DNA of 64,000 nt from Oxyruncus cristatus. Taxonomy: Eukaryota > Chordata > Aves > Passeriformes > Cotingidae. Below, piece after piece: positions 50,281 to 63,264 of the stretch. The number at the start of each line of letters is the position of its first letter. Within the stretch, counting starts at the first letter, position 1. A model generated the notes under the pieces. That model was not told where the DNA came from. It did not search any database and saw nothing but the letters and a program-made list of their open reading frames with translations. A program made the position numbers and the translations under genes. The stretch lies in contig VXAY01005980.1 of the NCBI GenBank assembly GCA_013399855.1, forward strand, positions 62,001 to 126,000, written 5' to 3'.

Positions 50281-52919
50281 AATTGCAGCTTGTTTTCTAC
50301 TCTTTGCTCGCCCTCCCCAGCTTTCTTCTCTTGCAGGGGGGAAGACAGCACCTGAGTCAGCACCTCTTGGATCTTCCCGAGCACCGGGATGCCTCTCCAG
50401 CCCTGGCTGGGCTGTGGCTCATGCTCCAGCCTCAGACCGAAGTTCCCTTGTGTGAGGGTCCGCAGTGGACAAGGAAAGGAGGAAACACCCCATCCAGAGA
50501 CTACAGAGCCAGTTCCCTCCCTCTTGCTTTCTCTTCCCCTCCACCACTTTCTCATAGTGATAATTGGAAAGGAAGGAAGGAGCTATAAATACCTCTGGAA
50601 ATTAAAAGGAGCATGTACAGTCTTGGCAGAGAGGGAAAATATCCGGAGGGTCCCGGCTGCTCTCCCCTACACCTATTGGCAAGTGTTTACTTTGAAATTT
50701 TTCATTTTTCTCCTCTGGGAGTACAGGCAAAACAATATTTGACAGCCCAGAAAAACTGCTGTTTCTATGGAGCCAGGGATGAAGATCTGTTTCGGAGTAA
50801 AGCAAGTGGTGGGTCTTAAAAACAAGCGAGTCGCAGCAGTGGGATGTGGGAAAAGATGTCCCCACTGCTTGCAGTGAGCCTCAGAGCAGGGATACAGCAA
50901 CCAAACCACTCCCAGAGCTGGTGAATGGAGCCAAATCCTGAATGTCCACCTGCATGCCTGCCCCTGCGCACAACACCAGAATTCCCAGCATCTCCAGCAC
51001 CACACAGAATCCCCATAAAATTGGCCCATCTGGTTTCCTTCTACATCCCCAGGAGCAGCTCAAGGCAGCCACCTCCACATCAAAACCTTCTCTCCACAGG
51101 CCAGGGAGCTGCCAGGGAGCAGCTCTGGGACATCACTGCTGGACCCAGGGCTTGCCCAGGGCATGGAGTGAAGCAGAAGGAAACCCAGGCTTCCCTGGGT
51201 AGGAAACATTTTTCCTGCATCTGGGCTTGTTCCAGAGCAAGTCCCTGGGTGCATGCTGCTTGCCAGGCCCACGCCCCAGCCTGGGAAGCAGAAGTTCACG
51301 GGACTGGAAGAGGTTTCAAACCGAACGTTCCTGGCTCAGGGAAACAGGGCTGTTCCCACAGAGCCATTCCAAACAAGCGCCAGTGCCAAACAGGTGTATT
51401 CTGTAAACTTCGTGGATGAAGAGCAGAGTTACTGAAACCACTCTCGCTGGGCAGGTTTGGGGTTTAGCTGCCATGTAAAACTCCAAGCAGACATTCCAGG
51501 TGAGCAGCTGGGACTGAGATCTGGCAGAACTCAGCACGGAGCATTGCATGGGATAGGGGGAAGCTCCCAACTGTGACCTGCAGCTCCTGGTGTGATGGCT
51601 ATGGGGGAAGAAAAGCACCAAAGGGAAAGGGAAAGGCAATTGTGCATTCAGCTCAAACCTGGCTTGTTCTCCTGCCACGTTCAGCTGAGCTTTACGGTGC
51701 TTAATTTAAAGTGCAGTTCCGTGCAGAAAACTCTTATGGAATCACGATCCATATTTATTATCTCTTGATGATTCCAAGTGAAATATTCCCATTTTGTGAG
51801 ATTAAGGGAAGGGAGAAAAGGCTCGTGCTGCTGCTGCCAGCTCTGCCAGCAGATTGCACACGGGTCTGCAGACTGCCCCACTCACCACTCTGCTCGGCCC
51901 CCTGTGCAAGCAAGAGACTGCAGGAGACACTGCCCTTGCCAACATTTGCCCCCTGCTCCTGCCCCTCATCTCCCACTCTTTCCCCTCCAGGAAAACACAA
52001 ACCAGACCTCACAAAGTCTTTTGAGCTGTTAGGTAGAGCCCAGCAGCCTAATCTGTCCTTTTGCCTGGGAATATATTGTGAGCAGCTCCCCCAGCCCTCC
52101 CTGCACCTCGCAGCCGCTCTCTGCTCCTGCCTATTCTCTGATGCCTTGTTGTCCTCCAAAGTGAACATGAATTGCTGCCAGCTCAAATTAGCATCTTCCC
52201 ACACTCGGCCAGCTGAGCTGCTGAAGGAGAAGGAGTCAGGATCTTCCAGCCTTTAGAGTTTGTTCAACTTCTGTTACACACCATACAAACCCCAAATAGG
52301 TGAGAAAGAGTTTGGAAATTGGGCGTCTCCATCCTCTTTTAGAGGGGAAACAAGCTCTTCCTGGAGAAGGCATGGAGCAGACCTCTAGCACGGGGGTCTC
52401 AGGCAAGGTTCTGAGGAGATTAAACTTTATACACAAGACAGAGAAGAAGCAGCAGCCACTGCAGCGAGCCAAACGTACTGAGTGCGGGGTTTCAGCAGGA
52501 GATGCTGAGGATGGTTATAAACTGCAAAGTAACCAACCCACAGTAACCAACCGGCTCCACAAACACCTCAGTGATCAGTAACTGGTCACAGCAGCAGTCC
52601 CTGTGGAACATCCTGGAAATGCCTTGTGCAGGAGCTGAGGAAGTGGGGAATCCCTATTCCATTTCTTCAGAAACACAAATAACTCCAGCAACTGCTGAAG
52701 GAGGAAAACTTTCATCAGGAGCATTGATTATTTGATTGGGTGTGGTTGATTGTCCAGGCTTGGTGTCAAACTAACACACAATATTCCTTTGGAATGGCAC
52801 TCAGCTGCCAACAAAGTGAACAGGAGCCAGAAAGAAATCCCAGCTCAATCCAGATAATTTTGCCCAGTTATTTCTGATTGTCCTCCTGGTCTGCCCGCAA
52901 ACCTTGTCGAGGAGGATGA

Positions 52920-53090
52920 GCTTTTTATTGACCAGATAGCTGTGCCTATAATCTCTCTGAAAACGCACATTAAAGGAATTTTAAAATCGAGATTATCTCT
53001 GTGAGCAGTCCTTAATGACTCTTTCACAGCTGTTACAATGCTTATGTAAATATTGCCAGGGAATATTTAAGGCTCTATTAAAGAGAAATT
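52920..53090. promoter_or_regulatory. Possible noncoding element
   Basis: CTTTTTATTGACC, CACATTAAAGG, AATTTTAAAATCGAG, CTTATGTAAATATTGCC and GAATATTTAAGG between ordinary flanks. Weak support. Confidence 0.27.
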
Positions 53091-53929
53091 TACTGTGCTG
53101 TCCATAAAACATTGAATCTCTCCATAAATCCCACTGCACAGGTTGGCTGTCTGGAACACAACCACTGCCTCCCTGCTTAACTCAGAGTCAGGATCCTTCC
53201 CTCCACAGTCTTTATGGGGCTGTGGATAGGACAACATCCTCAGAAAGATAAGGCTCTGGAAGCAACCAGCAACCAAATGTGGCAACTTTAGAACCAAACT
53301 GTAGGAATACTGTCCAAGGAGGGGAAAAAAGTTAAACTAGAAAGATGTAACGAAATGTGATTGAATTCAGTATAAATTAATATTCCAGGCTGGGAGCAAT
53401 ACACGTGTACATATGCACGACTGCCATCAGCTCTTTTGTTCCAAAGCTGGAGGAGCATGAAAACAAACACGTCTCCCAACCAAGCTCAAACCTGCCAGAA
53501 GTAGCTGAGACATGAGAAGAGGCTTTGGCATTTCTCTGGGCTCACGAAGAGAAAGCCAAATGAATTCAGATTCATCTGCACTTGAAAAGCCACTTCTCTG
53601 CAGGATTGGAGCAGCAGATGGATGGAGAACAGGAGCACCACGCTCTTCCAGAGCATCTCCCACCGCCCAGCATCGCAGTGCCCAGGGCAGGAGCAGGAAC
53701 TGAACCAGGAGCTGAGCTACAGAACTGTCCCAGCTTTCCCACTAACACTGTGAAAGATCATTACAATAACCTGAACAAGAAACAGCACGAGATGAGCTTC
53801 TCCAAATCAGACAGGCCTTTTCTTCCCCCTATCCACTACCAGGTCTGAGTCTGCCCCCACACACCTGCCTTGCATCTCCTGCCCTCAACCTATGGCTACA
53901 CACACCTGAGAGCTAGACGGGAGGAAACC

Positions 53930-54260
53930 AAAGAGCACAACTAGCAGAACATTTTTTTAAAAGCTATTATTATTGAACATTTACAAGCAAATATAGCATC
54001 AGGATCCTAGGAAGCTTAATGGAAAAAAATTAATTTTCCTAAACTAATGAAGTACTTGAGCTCCAGGGCAACAACTGCTAATGGTGCTTCTATCTCAGCT
54101 GAAGAGGCAAAAAAATTGTATTTAATAGTAATTTTAAATATAGATTTGAGGATCTTTCCCATAAATCATGAAGTCAGATAAGGACTTTGCATAATAACTT
54201 GTCAGATTACATAAACAAAACTGATTTCAAAGACTGTAAAAAACACTTTTATTCCATTTG
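53930..54260. promoter_or_regulatory. AT-rich block, possible enhancer
   Basis: CTATTATTATTGAAC, AAAAAATTAATTTTCC, CTAACTAATGAAG-like words, AATAGTAATTTTAAATATAG, CTTTGCATAATAAC, TTGTCAGATTAC and CATTTGCAAAGC. Octamer-like and TGTCA words occur with ATTA cores over about 300 bp. Confidence 0.37.
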
Positions 54261-55429
54261 CAAAGCTGCATGCTTGCAAGGAGACTTCACACCTGCATGA
54301 GCCACCAGCCACTTAACCCTTCCTGTATAATGGCACCAAACCTGGTCATCCCACAGGCTTTAAAGAAGAATTTAAATTGTATGAATTTTTCTAGGGAGGG
54401 ATCCTGGCAAGTTTGCTCAAGAAGAGCTGCTTCCCATGCAGGCTGGGAGCAGGAGTGATGGGCATGTGCGAGGAGCCAGAGGGGACACACAGCGACAGTG
54501 GCCCAGCCACGTGCCAGGAGATAACAGGGTCAAATGTGACCAAGACCTCAGCTGATGGTTCGGGGCTGTTTCCCCCCAGGTTTCCAGTCCCAGCAGCCTC
54601 CCAATGCCTGCTCACAGGAGCACCCTCCCTCCATCACAAGCCCTGCACACCAGGGAAATGTGCATCCATCAGTCTTACCCCCTGCCTGCCACCCTGAGAC
54701 ACCTCTCAGCTGCTGCCTGGCTGAGCTATTGCTGTGAATGTAAGTAACGGCCCATGCTGTTCCACTCCTTTACAGCAGGTATTATTTTAACGCTTCCCTC
54801 CTCGAATCCTTCTTTCCCTGAGGACCACAACATTGCAGGCTGCCACATTACTGCCACAGAACCCCCCTGACAGAGCAACAGCCACCGGCACGGGGGGCTC
54901 GGCATCTCCAGGGCTTTTCTGAGGGAGCAAACACCCGCCTCTCTGATACACTCAAAATGTCAAGGTGATCATTAACATCCTCCCCAAACTTCTGCTCTAT
55001 CAGGCTTCAATGGAGGGATGCCAGGGAGAAAAAAACCTCATTAACAAAACCTGGATTAGCACTTTGGGGTCTGTGGACAAGAACTGGGGGACCTGTACCA
55101 TGAGCCCACCAAACCACCAACTTCTGGCCTTGGACAACCCCTAAATACCCAGGGCAGCACCATCCTCACCTTGGGGGCCCATCAATAACTGGCCTGTGTT
55201 TAATTGAACATTCCCCTGAGAGAATGCCCAGCTTGGGCCAGTGGCTCACACTGAACCCTCTGTCCCTGGAGCTCTGAGCCCATGCATGGAGGGAGTGGGG
55301 CCAGCAGGACCACCTCTGGGTGCCAGTGGGAACTGGGGCTCCTCAGGGAGCCCGAAGCCTTTCACTTCTCCAGAACAAGCAGAGGGAGTGAACGTCTCCA
55401 TTCCAAATACCCTGCCCTTTTCAGTGCTT

Positions 55430-55550
55430 TATAAACTTTTTATCCAACTGTAAAATTTCTAATTATCTGAGGTAACTAACCAACATTGCATGAACTCAAA
55501 CCAAGACTATTACAGTCAAATAGATAATTAAAAATTTCTGCTGTGCTGGT
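55430..55550. promoter_or_regulatory. Small AT-rich block
   Basis: TGTAAAATTTCTAATTATCTG and AGATAATTAAAAATTTC contain two TAATTA words, at about 55461 and 55524. Confidence 0.3.
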
Positions 55551-56811
55551 TCCTTCTGCTGGTTACGGAACTTACTGTGCGGGTGCAGCACCACAGCTGG
55601 GACCCCAGTTTGGTGATCCTGACTGTGGTAAATGCCAGGATCTAGAGGAATAAGTCACACCTTGCCCTTGCCCCCATGGCAGCAGCACTGGCTCTCCCAG
55701 CCAGCATTCCCTGCTCTCTCCATCTGCATGTACTTTGGAGAACCCCAAGCACTGCCAGAGTGGGAGCCCCGGGCTGCAGCACAGGAGGAGGCTCAGCTGC
55801 AGAGACAGTGCCACAATTAGAGCAAAGCACATCCTCAGGTTGCTCCTCCTCAGAATTCACCCAGGGAAACACTCTCCTGTAAGGAGCCAGCAGCAGCTGG
55901 AGATTGACAGATTGAAAAACCACAAAGAGAAGAGAGACCATAGCAGGGAGAAGCCAGGGCTCGCATTTTCCCTGGGCTGTGTGTGCCCCAGCTGCTGGGA
56001 CACAGTGTTTGCATCCCACTGACCGTCAGGAAAGTTTTGCAGCTCCTCAAACCACACCAGAAAACCCCACATTCCTCTTAATGACTCACCTGCCTCCACA
56101 CTGCATCAGACATCAAGTTGGTCTCATAGCAACTGCCAGATTAGCACATCTCCCTAAGCCAGGCTTATCATCATGAGCGGGAGGGCTTGAGGGGAATGTG
56201 TGTGATACCAGCCAGGAAACAGGAGCAATTCCCCTCAGATGCCACATACCTGCCAGGGATGAGCTGCCACCGGGGTCCCAGGATAGAGGAACAAGAGCCG
56301 AGCCACAAGCAGCACTGGCTGCTTGCCTGGCCTCTTAAATAACCTCTCCCCCAGGGCAATCAAGGCTGGGAGGCTCCCGCCCCACAGACAGCTGCCTTCC
56401 TACACACCTGCTTGTGACAGGGGCTGATTTTCAAAGCTCTGCTTTGGGTGAGCCATGTCTGGCTGTAGCTGTGTTTGGCTGCCAGTTTTCCATGGACCAA
56501 GTGGTGTGGCAGGTCCCAGCAGCCATGGAAAGCCTTTCCTAGCAGGTGTGACAGACAGGTTCTTGTCCATCCTGCTGCAGGTTTCACTTGACCACACACA
56601 GTTGCTCCGTCCAGCTCCGGCGGTGACGCTCAGCCTCTGGCACAGCCATGTGTGCTATGTTCACAATTCCCTTGGCTTCCCACAGCTTGTGTGAGCAGGG
56701 GGAGGGTCTGCAGCAGCTCTCGGTGCTTGTGTCCATGCTCCACGTGCTCTTGTGTTTGACGTGAGAGTGCTGACAGTGGGGGCCAGCCCCACTAGGGTGC
56801 AAGGAGGGATT

Positions 56812-56921
56812 TAGAATCACAAAATCACAGACTAGTTTGGGTTGGGAAGGACCTTAAAGCTCATCTTGTTCCAACCCCCTGCCATGGGCAGGGACACCTT
56901 CTGCTAGTCCAGGTTGCTCTT
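56812..56921 (-). mobile_element. CR1 LINE 3'-end fragment
   Basis: The plus strand reads GAATCACAAAATCACAG, then a GTTTGGGTTGGGAAGGACC-type block, CCAACCCCCTGCCATGGGCA and GGGACACCTTCTGCTAG. These match, from memory, the complement of the 3' terminus of bird CR1 elements, including the short ATTCTGTG-like tail repeat. The element therefore runs on the minus strand with its 3' tail at 56812. It is 5'-truncated, as most CR1 copies are, and similarity fades after about 56921. Confidence 0.9.
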
Positions 56922-59900
56922 TTTTCTCCAAGGCTCCTGCTGGAACAGCCCTGGTGTGGGGATGTAAGCACGGTGGGAGAGGGAGGCTGGCCACAATATG
57001 TACTCCTGGCAGCAAACACTCGAGGGGACAAGCGCATCCAACTCCACCCCAAATCCACTTTAGATCAAAGGCATTTGACTCTTCTAATTTCAAAGAGCTT
57101 TCCTGCCTCCCCAACCCAATGGCTTGGCTTCCCAGGCAGAGCCCTAATCCCGCTGCCACCCAAGGGTGCCAGCAGTTCCGGCCCCTTGGCAGAACCAGGA
57201 GAGGCTGAGTCCAGAGAGCCCTGGGCGGCTCAGGCAGTTCCTGCGGCTGTTTTGGAAAGGGCAGTGGAAATCCTCTCTTTTGGGTCTCGCTGCTGCTGCT
57301 TTGCCTGAATGTCTCCAGCCTCGCCATCTCCGGGTTTTATCCTGCTATCCATAGCGCTGATCAGTGATGCTGGAGAGTGCAGCAGGACCTTGTGATCCCG
57401 GGGCAGCTGTGCCCATCGTGCCACTGCTCCAGGGATTTTGCTCTCTGGGCAGCTGGATACAGAGACATCTCAAATGGGAGCGTGTTAGAGCTCGTCACAA
57501 CAGATTATCGGTGGGTGCTTTAAACCCCGGGGCCATTATCTGTGCCTAATTTTCTGTTCCAGCCCCTAACATTTCAATTTCCCTCTTCACTGATCTCCAG
57601 CTTTAATGGCTCTTTCAAACTTTCCCCAAGTTGAGACGTGCCCATTTGGTACTGTTCCTGCTGCACCCTACTGATGCCTCTTCTCCTTTCTTTCTCCTAC
57701 CCCTTTCGCTTTCCTCATCCTTTTCTCCTTGAAAACAGACTCTATGTCCTCAGACCCCTGGGAATCGCGGTGCTGACCCTGCTGCTGCCAGGGATACTGC
57801 ATTCCGCCTCCCGGCTGCCCCACAGGGGGCTGCTGCTGGACCCCGGGAAGGAATTTCATGGAGCTTGTAAACTTTCATTTTCCCTTTTCTTTCCTCTCTT
57901 TGCAAACTGAGCTGGAGCTGACACTCCGTATCGATCCAGCGGGACTGAGGGTGGTTCTTGGCCACCAACCCGCTCCAAACCCATTCAGTGGGTCCCAGCC
58001 ATGCTCAGTGGGCTCCAGTGGCTCCGGGGGCTCTCGTTCCTCTGCTTTGTCTGCTCAGTCCATGTGCCCAGTGCTTTCGGCTGGCTGCCACCAGGGAGGC
58101 TGCACTGTCCGGTCTCTTCCCAGCCCCCCAGAGACAGGATGCTCCCGGGCTTTGGCAGCTGCTGCTCAGTGTCACTCAGCTGTCACCAGGCTCTGTCCCT
58201 GCCAGCATGCTGTCTCCCCAGTCAGGGGCTCGCTCGCCCACTCCCAGTCTCCTCAGCACCAAACAGAGCTGTAGTCTTGGGAGAGGGTTTTGTTGGGCTC
58301 TTGGCTGCTTCTTCTCCCACCCTGCAGAGTTGTTCCTCAGGCAGAGCCGGCTCTGGGATGTGCGCAGAGCCCAGCACGGCAGGCACTGCTCCGCCCTCCT
58401 CTCTGCCCGACAAGAGGCGGCCTCATCGCCTTTGGGAGACAATTCTTTGAAGCCAGACAGCACTAAAACCTGTCAACACTCAAGGAAAAGTTTTACTGGC
58501 ATTTTAAATATTAACCCTGGCACCTGGTTTTCAGCCATGTTCTCTGCCAGACTTGGAAAAGCAGTGGTGGGACAAGGGACACTGAGCCAGCTCCTGCCTG
58601 GCCGACACAGGACACACGGCTGCAGCAAAGCCCCAGTGTGCCTGTGTCTGCCCTAAATCTCCGGGAGAATGCCAGGGCAAATACAGCAGCCCCAAGCACT
58701 AGCAGCATCCATGGATGCAGAATGGTTCCCAGATGAGAGGCTCTCAGGGCTGATTGAAAGCAAAGTGGTGAATGTGGGGCTTTTCTCTCCCAGGGGCTCC
58801 ACATGGCGAACTGCTCCAATGGACAGGTTTATGGACTGTTACATGGATATGGCTCTTCCCATGGCTTCACAGACCCATTTCACAAATGGCACTGGCTGCA
58901 ATCCACTGCTCTGTGCCGAGCTGGTGCTTGGGACATTGGTGCAGAGAGAAGGAAAACACAGATGAGAAACAGATAGGGAAAAACAAATGTCAAGGTGCGC
59001 TTTTTATAGCACGAGGGCAGAGTATTGGCTGGGCTTTTAAGTAGAGAAAGATGTGCTGGTAATTGGAAAGGCGCCTTGGCGGAGGGAGGACAGCAGCCTG
59101 GCTCCTGTACCAGCAGGCGCTCAGGACACCCCGGCTGTCCACTGTCTGACTGGGCTTGGCTGAGACCAAAGGTGCTGTGTCCCTTGCAGTTCAGCCTGGG
59201 CATGGACTGGTTCTGATCAGCTCAGGTCACGGAGCTGGTGAGGTTGCAGAGAGGAGACTCAGAGGAAAGGACTGAGCTGGATCCCACTTTTCAGTCGGGG
59301 TTGGCCCCATGTCACCAGCACGAGCAGAGCAGTCCTCTGGGTTAGCAGAGAACTCAGAAAACACTCACTGACAGCCAGAGGCTGAATTTGCATTGCTTAA
59401 CTGTGGCTTTTTCTGGGCAACTAAAACTCTGAGACCATACATGGCCATACCTGTTAGTGCTGTCCATTAGACACATCAGGCAATGTGCTCCTGCCAGTGA
59501 ATCCTGTGATGTATTCCTAAACACTGTGTTATCGAAGGCCAGAGCAAGTATCAGGCAAAGAAATCAACTGTTCCCTGATCTAAGCTGACTGGAATCAATT
59601 GCTGCAGGGGAAAAGCACCGTCAGCCACGTCCGAGCCCTCTGACAGGTCAATAAATACACCTGAGAGGACACGCTCACCCGCGGAGGTGGACATGTTTCC
59701 CTGGCATCACTGCTCGAGTGATGCCCTGCTTGGGAAGGGCCCTGAGCTGTGTGCTCTGGCACTGCTGAACTCAGTGTCAGGTGGGCTTCACACCAGGATT
59801 TCACCTTGCCCTCAAGTGCCACCAGGGCTTTTGCTCCCACCCCTCCTGTGCTGGTCCTGCTGTGACAGAGACAAGGAGTGGGCTACCAGGGCACCCACCA

Positions 59901-60379
59901 CCAGCTCCCGCCTCCGTCCTCTGTGCCAGTCACAGCACTTATTCATGCTTGAAAATTTGCAAGAGAAAAATAATAAAACCCTCAAGAAAGTCTGTCCCTG
60001 TTTTGGCCTGACAGAGAACTAAGATAAATGTCAGTTTTCAGTTAATATCATGCTGGAAGGATAAGCAGGACCAGCAAGGATTTCATTCTGGTATGTTTAA
60101 TAAACACATAGAGACATGTCACTGCTGGCAGAGCTGAACAGGTCCCACAGTCCTGGGGCTCAGGTCCCATCAGCACCAGAAATGCCTGAGATTAGACCCA
60201 ACACCAGCCTGGCATTTGAAACCTGGGAATTGCATCCGCATATGCTTTCTGAGTCCTCAGAAGACGCTGATTCCCACTGGGAAGTCAGTCCCCAGTGCAA
60301 GCCACAGGCAGCTGTTGCACTCACCATCCCAGGTGGGCAGGCAGAGGAGATCCATGGGCTGATCCCACTGTGGACTGAG

Positions 60380-60411
60380 CCCACCATGGGCTGCACCCAC
60401 CATGGGCTGCA
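60380..60411. repeat. Exact 16-bp tandem duplication
   Basis: The unit CCCACCATGGGCTGCA occurs twice without change at 60380-60395 and 60396-60411. It contains the near-palindrome CCATGG. It is a short recent duplication with no evident function. Confidence 0.85.
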
Positions 60412-61019
60412 CCAGTGTGTGCCATGCAGGTCTCCTCCACTGCAGCATCCTTGGGGCTCTTCCTTGCCAGCCCCTCCTGCCATAAGTCATCTCTGCTGAG
60501 AGGCCTCGCTGCCTTGACTGCTCATTAGCACAAATTGCTTGGCAGTAACAAACTGCTCTCTCAGTGCTCCTCGTTCATCGGGCACGTGTGGCCGTGGCCA
60601 AGTGTGGAGGAGGAGCCCGGTGCCTCGGCAGCTCATCCTGCTGCAGGACACTGTGGGGCTCAGCCAGGGCAGGTGACTCATGGGCTGCTTCAGCAATGAC
60701 AGCGGTGATAAACCCTCCCTCTTACAACAGAACTTGCTGATGAATCAGTTATTTCCAATGTTAATAAATGGTTTTGTTCAGACACACTTGGTCCATGCCA
60801 TCCGCCAGGAGCTGGACACACACCTGGGTCTGGTACCCAGCTGGGGAGAGGAAAGCAGGGGGTAGGGATAGGACTGCTGGCCAATGTTTCCTCCACTCTG
60901 CTGCAGTCACCCTGCCTGCCACCACAGGCACCCACACGTGGCCCCATCCCTGTCCCCCCGCAGGGAGCTAAGGGCACTCAGAGAGGTGCAGAGTGTGGAG
61001 ATCTTGGCTAGGAGACCCA

Positions 61020-61250
61020 TCAGCTCGGATGATGTACTTACACTTTTAATAAGAAATAGCATTTGATATAGCACAGTTCCAGCATTTATTGAACTGAAGT
61101 GCCTTCCACCGCTTCAGTGCGGAGCCCTGAAGCCTGTCCTAGATGATTTAAGAATGATCCATCTGGAAAATGATGCAGACAATTTGTTACATCCAGCCAG
61201 AGAGCCATAGAAACCACCATAACAAGCTTAAATGATTTCAGCATCGCTAC
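61020..61250. promoter_or_regulatory. Possible conserved noncoding element
   Basis: ACTTTTAATAAGAAATAGC, GCATTTATTGAACTGAAG, GATGATTTAAGAATGATCC and AATTTGTTACATCC. ACTGAAG...CTTCAGT forms an inverted repeat at about 61093-61118. The sequence is non-repetitive and not codon-like. Confidence 0.33.
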
Positions 61251-61599
61251 ATCATCCAGCCCCAGCCAATCTTCCTCAGAGCCATTGCCGAGCTGGGGTC
61301 GCCCGCTGCACTCGGCTCCTCTTCCTGAAGCCGATGCTGCTCCTGCAGCCCATCCCAGTGCTGGATCCAGGCTCCTAGTAAATGCTTTATAGGATGTAGG
61401 GGACCCCTTTCCATCTTCCTGCTTCTTGTCTCACACCCTCCCCCCTCAAATTCCTATTTGCAGCTCGGAAGCTCCAACCAGCTTGCAAACCCTCCTCTCA
61501 GGAGGCGAGGTGGGCTCCTCCTGCTGCCAGCAGCACTGTTGCCTGTTGGTGGTTACCACCTCGCCCTGGGTAAATCAGGGCTTCAGTTTTCAAAATAGC

Positions 61600-61695
61600 G
61601 TGTTGATTGATGCTTAAAATATCCCCAGCAATTACTTTGCCCCGGTATAATTATAATAATTAAACTTGGATAATGCTTAGTCCTACTTTTTATCA
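61600..61695. promoter_or_regulatory. Small AT-rich block
   Basis: TTGATTGATGCTTAAAATATC and CGGTATAATTATAATAATTAAAC give a dense ATTA cluster in about 80 bp, with TAATTA-type words at about 61647 and 61656. Confidence 0.32.
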
Positions 61696-63239
61696 GAACT
61701 GTGTGCTGCGGCACCAGTGTGTGGTGTTTTGTTTCCAGCCTCATTTTCCAGCCTCACCCTGTTGAGCAGTGCTGAAGGGACGCAAGCTGGCAGCCTCCAG
61801 CTGACAAGGGGACAGTCACCCTGTCACGGCACCTCCAGCCCTGGGGACCGCTCATGGCACCGTTTAACCCAGGGCACAGCGTGTGGGGGCCATGCCGTGG
61901 TCCTCACTGCCCCTCACGGTGGGGCGAGCAGCAGGAAGGGATGCTCCTGGCTCCACGCTGGGGCGATGGGTGCTGGAAGGAGCAGGGCTGCTGGTTCTCC
62001 TCTTTGGCTGCTCGCCTTGTCCCCCCGAGTCTCTCTCCCACGGCTCAGCACAATATTTCTCCTCTGCGCTCCCAGCAGTGACACTTGGAACAGCTCAGGC
62101 TGGTGAGTACGTTTCCGGCTGTGATAAATATCAGGGAAAGGAATGAGATCCCAACACTGTATTTCATGCCCTGAAATCCCACTTGCATCTGGAAATGAAC
62201 AGAGTTCTCCGGCTGATATATGCAGCTCTGAGGCCATTCGCATCCTGTTCGCTTGTACACACTGTCACGGTGATTTAAGCTGGCAATTTGGCCCTAAATG
62301 AAGAGCATCTCACTTTGTCCCTCCCCATTTTCCTATATATTTTCCTGCAGAAGGGAGCTTTTTGAGATTTGGCTGGGCTGGGGCTGGGCTGCATCTCTTG
62401 GTCCTGGTTTTGTGCTGGTCTGGCAGAGAGAGCTGCGGAGTGTCCCGGCACTGCAGAGAAACTCCTGACGCAGCCTGGGAATGCAAGCGGCAGGTGGCTG
62501 TGCTGAGCTCTGTCTTCCCAGGTCATCTCTCTTTAAAGCCAATATGGACACTGAAAAAGGCTTTTCCCCCTTTTCAGGTCAGATGGCATTGTGAGGAATG
62601 GCAGCTGTGCTGTCCCATGGTGGCCCGGGGTAAGGGGGACATTGTGGGAGCACGAGGGGCTATGGGAGCTGTCCCTACTGCCTGGCATGAGCCCTCCTCG
62701 TGCTGCCTGGTGCCCACGTCTGTCCATCGAGCAGCATGTGGCTGTGCAGCTGCAGGACCAGCTCAAGTGTGAACCATCATCACCTGCGTCACACCCAATG
62801 TGCAAACCAGAGATATCACTTAACAGGGACCTGATCACGGTCAGGACTCCTCACGTAAAAGAGGTAAGTGGGTGAAGTGATTCCATAGCAGAGCTGTTTG
62901 TTTAAAACATCATTAGTGACAATTAATTAATTCCCCCCCTGAGCCCTAGGGGTGATGGGTAAGCCTTGGGACCCATCACACTCCTGCCAGTGCTGGAGGG
63001 TGTGGAGGTGGGGGCTACGGGGGGACCCCGAGGGGGTGTACGAGACCCTCTTCCCAGGATGAAGGCAGGGCCATTTCCCAGCCTCTCACCCAAGGGTTGC
63101 ACAGCTGGGGACAGGGGGATTTCCCCAGGGAAGCAACTCGACTCCTTGCTGATGGGTCAGTCCCCCTACACCCCAAACCAACCCCGTCCCCTCCCCAGGA
63201 ACCGCAGCCGCGCGCGGACGAACCCAGTCACCACTGGCT
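61696..63239. other. Intergenic, just downstream of the putative minus-strand gene
   Basis: GC-rich sequence with a small AT-rich stretch at 62885-62935 (CATTAGTGACAATTAATTAA). No gene seen. If the terminal exon call is right, this is the immediate 3' flank of that gene. Confidence 0.5.
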
Positions 63240-63258
63240 GCGCGGTTCTCATATCAGT

Positions 63259-63264
63259 TTTAAT
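63259..63264 (-). terminator. Candidate distal polyadenylation signal ATTAAA
   Basis: The plus-strand TTTAAT reads ATTAAA on the minus strand, the commonest variant signal. It lies at the leftmost end of the UTR-like sequence, about 20 bases before the composition changes to GC-rich. Confidence 0.45.

Larger units (their letters stand above)
48513..53929. other. Intergenic, no gene recognised
   Basis: Sequence right of the LTR. No retroviral internal region follows the LTR, and no gene or RNA is recognised. AT-rich blocks at 50010 and 52920 are listed separately. Confidence 0.55.
54261..61019. other. Intergenic, no gene recognised
   Basis: GC-rich sequence containing the CR1 fragment at 56812 and the 16-bp duplication at 60380. 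A 232-codon plus-strand frame (57958-58656) overlaps other open frames and shows no domain. Confidence 0.55.

Noticed and set aside
57958..58656. 232-codon plus-strand open frame
   Set aside because: Overlaps other open frames on both strands; low-complexity Ser/Leu/Pro-rich translation without motifs.
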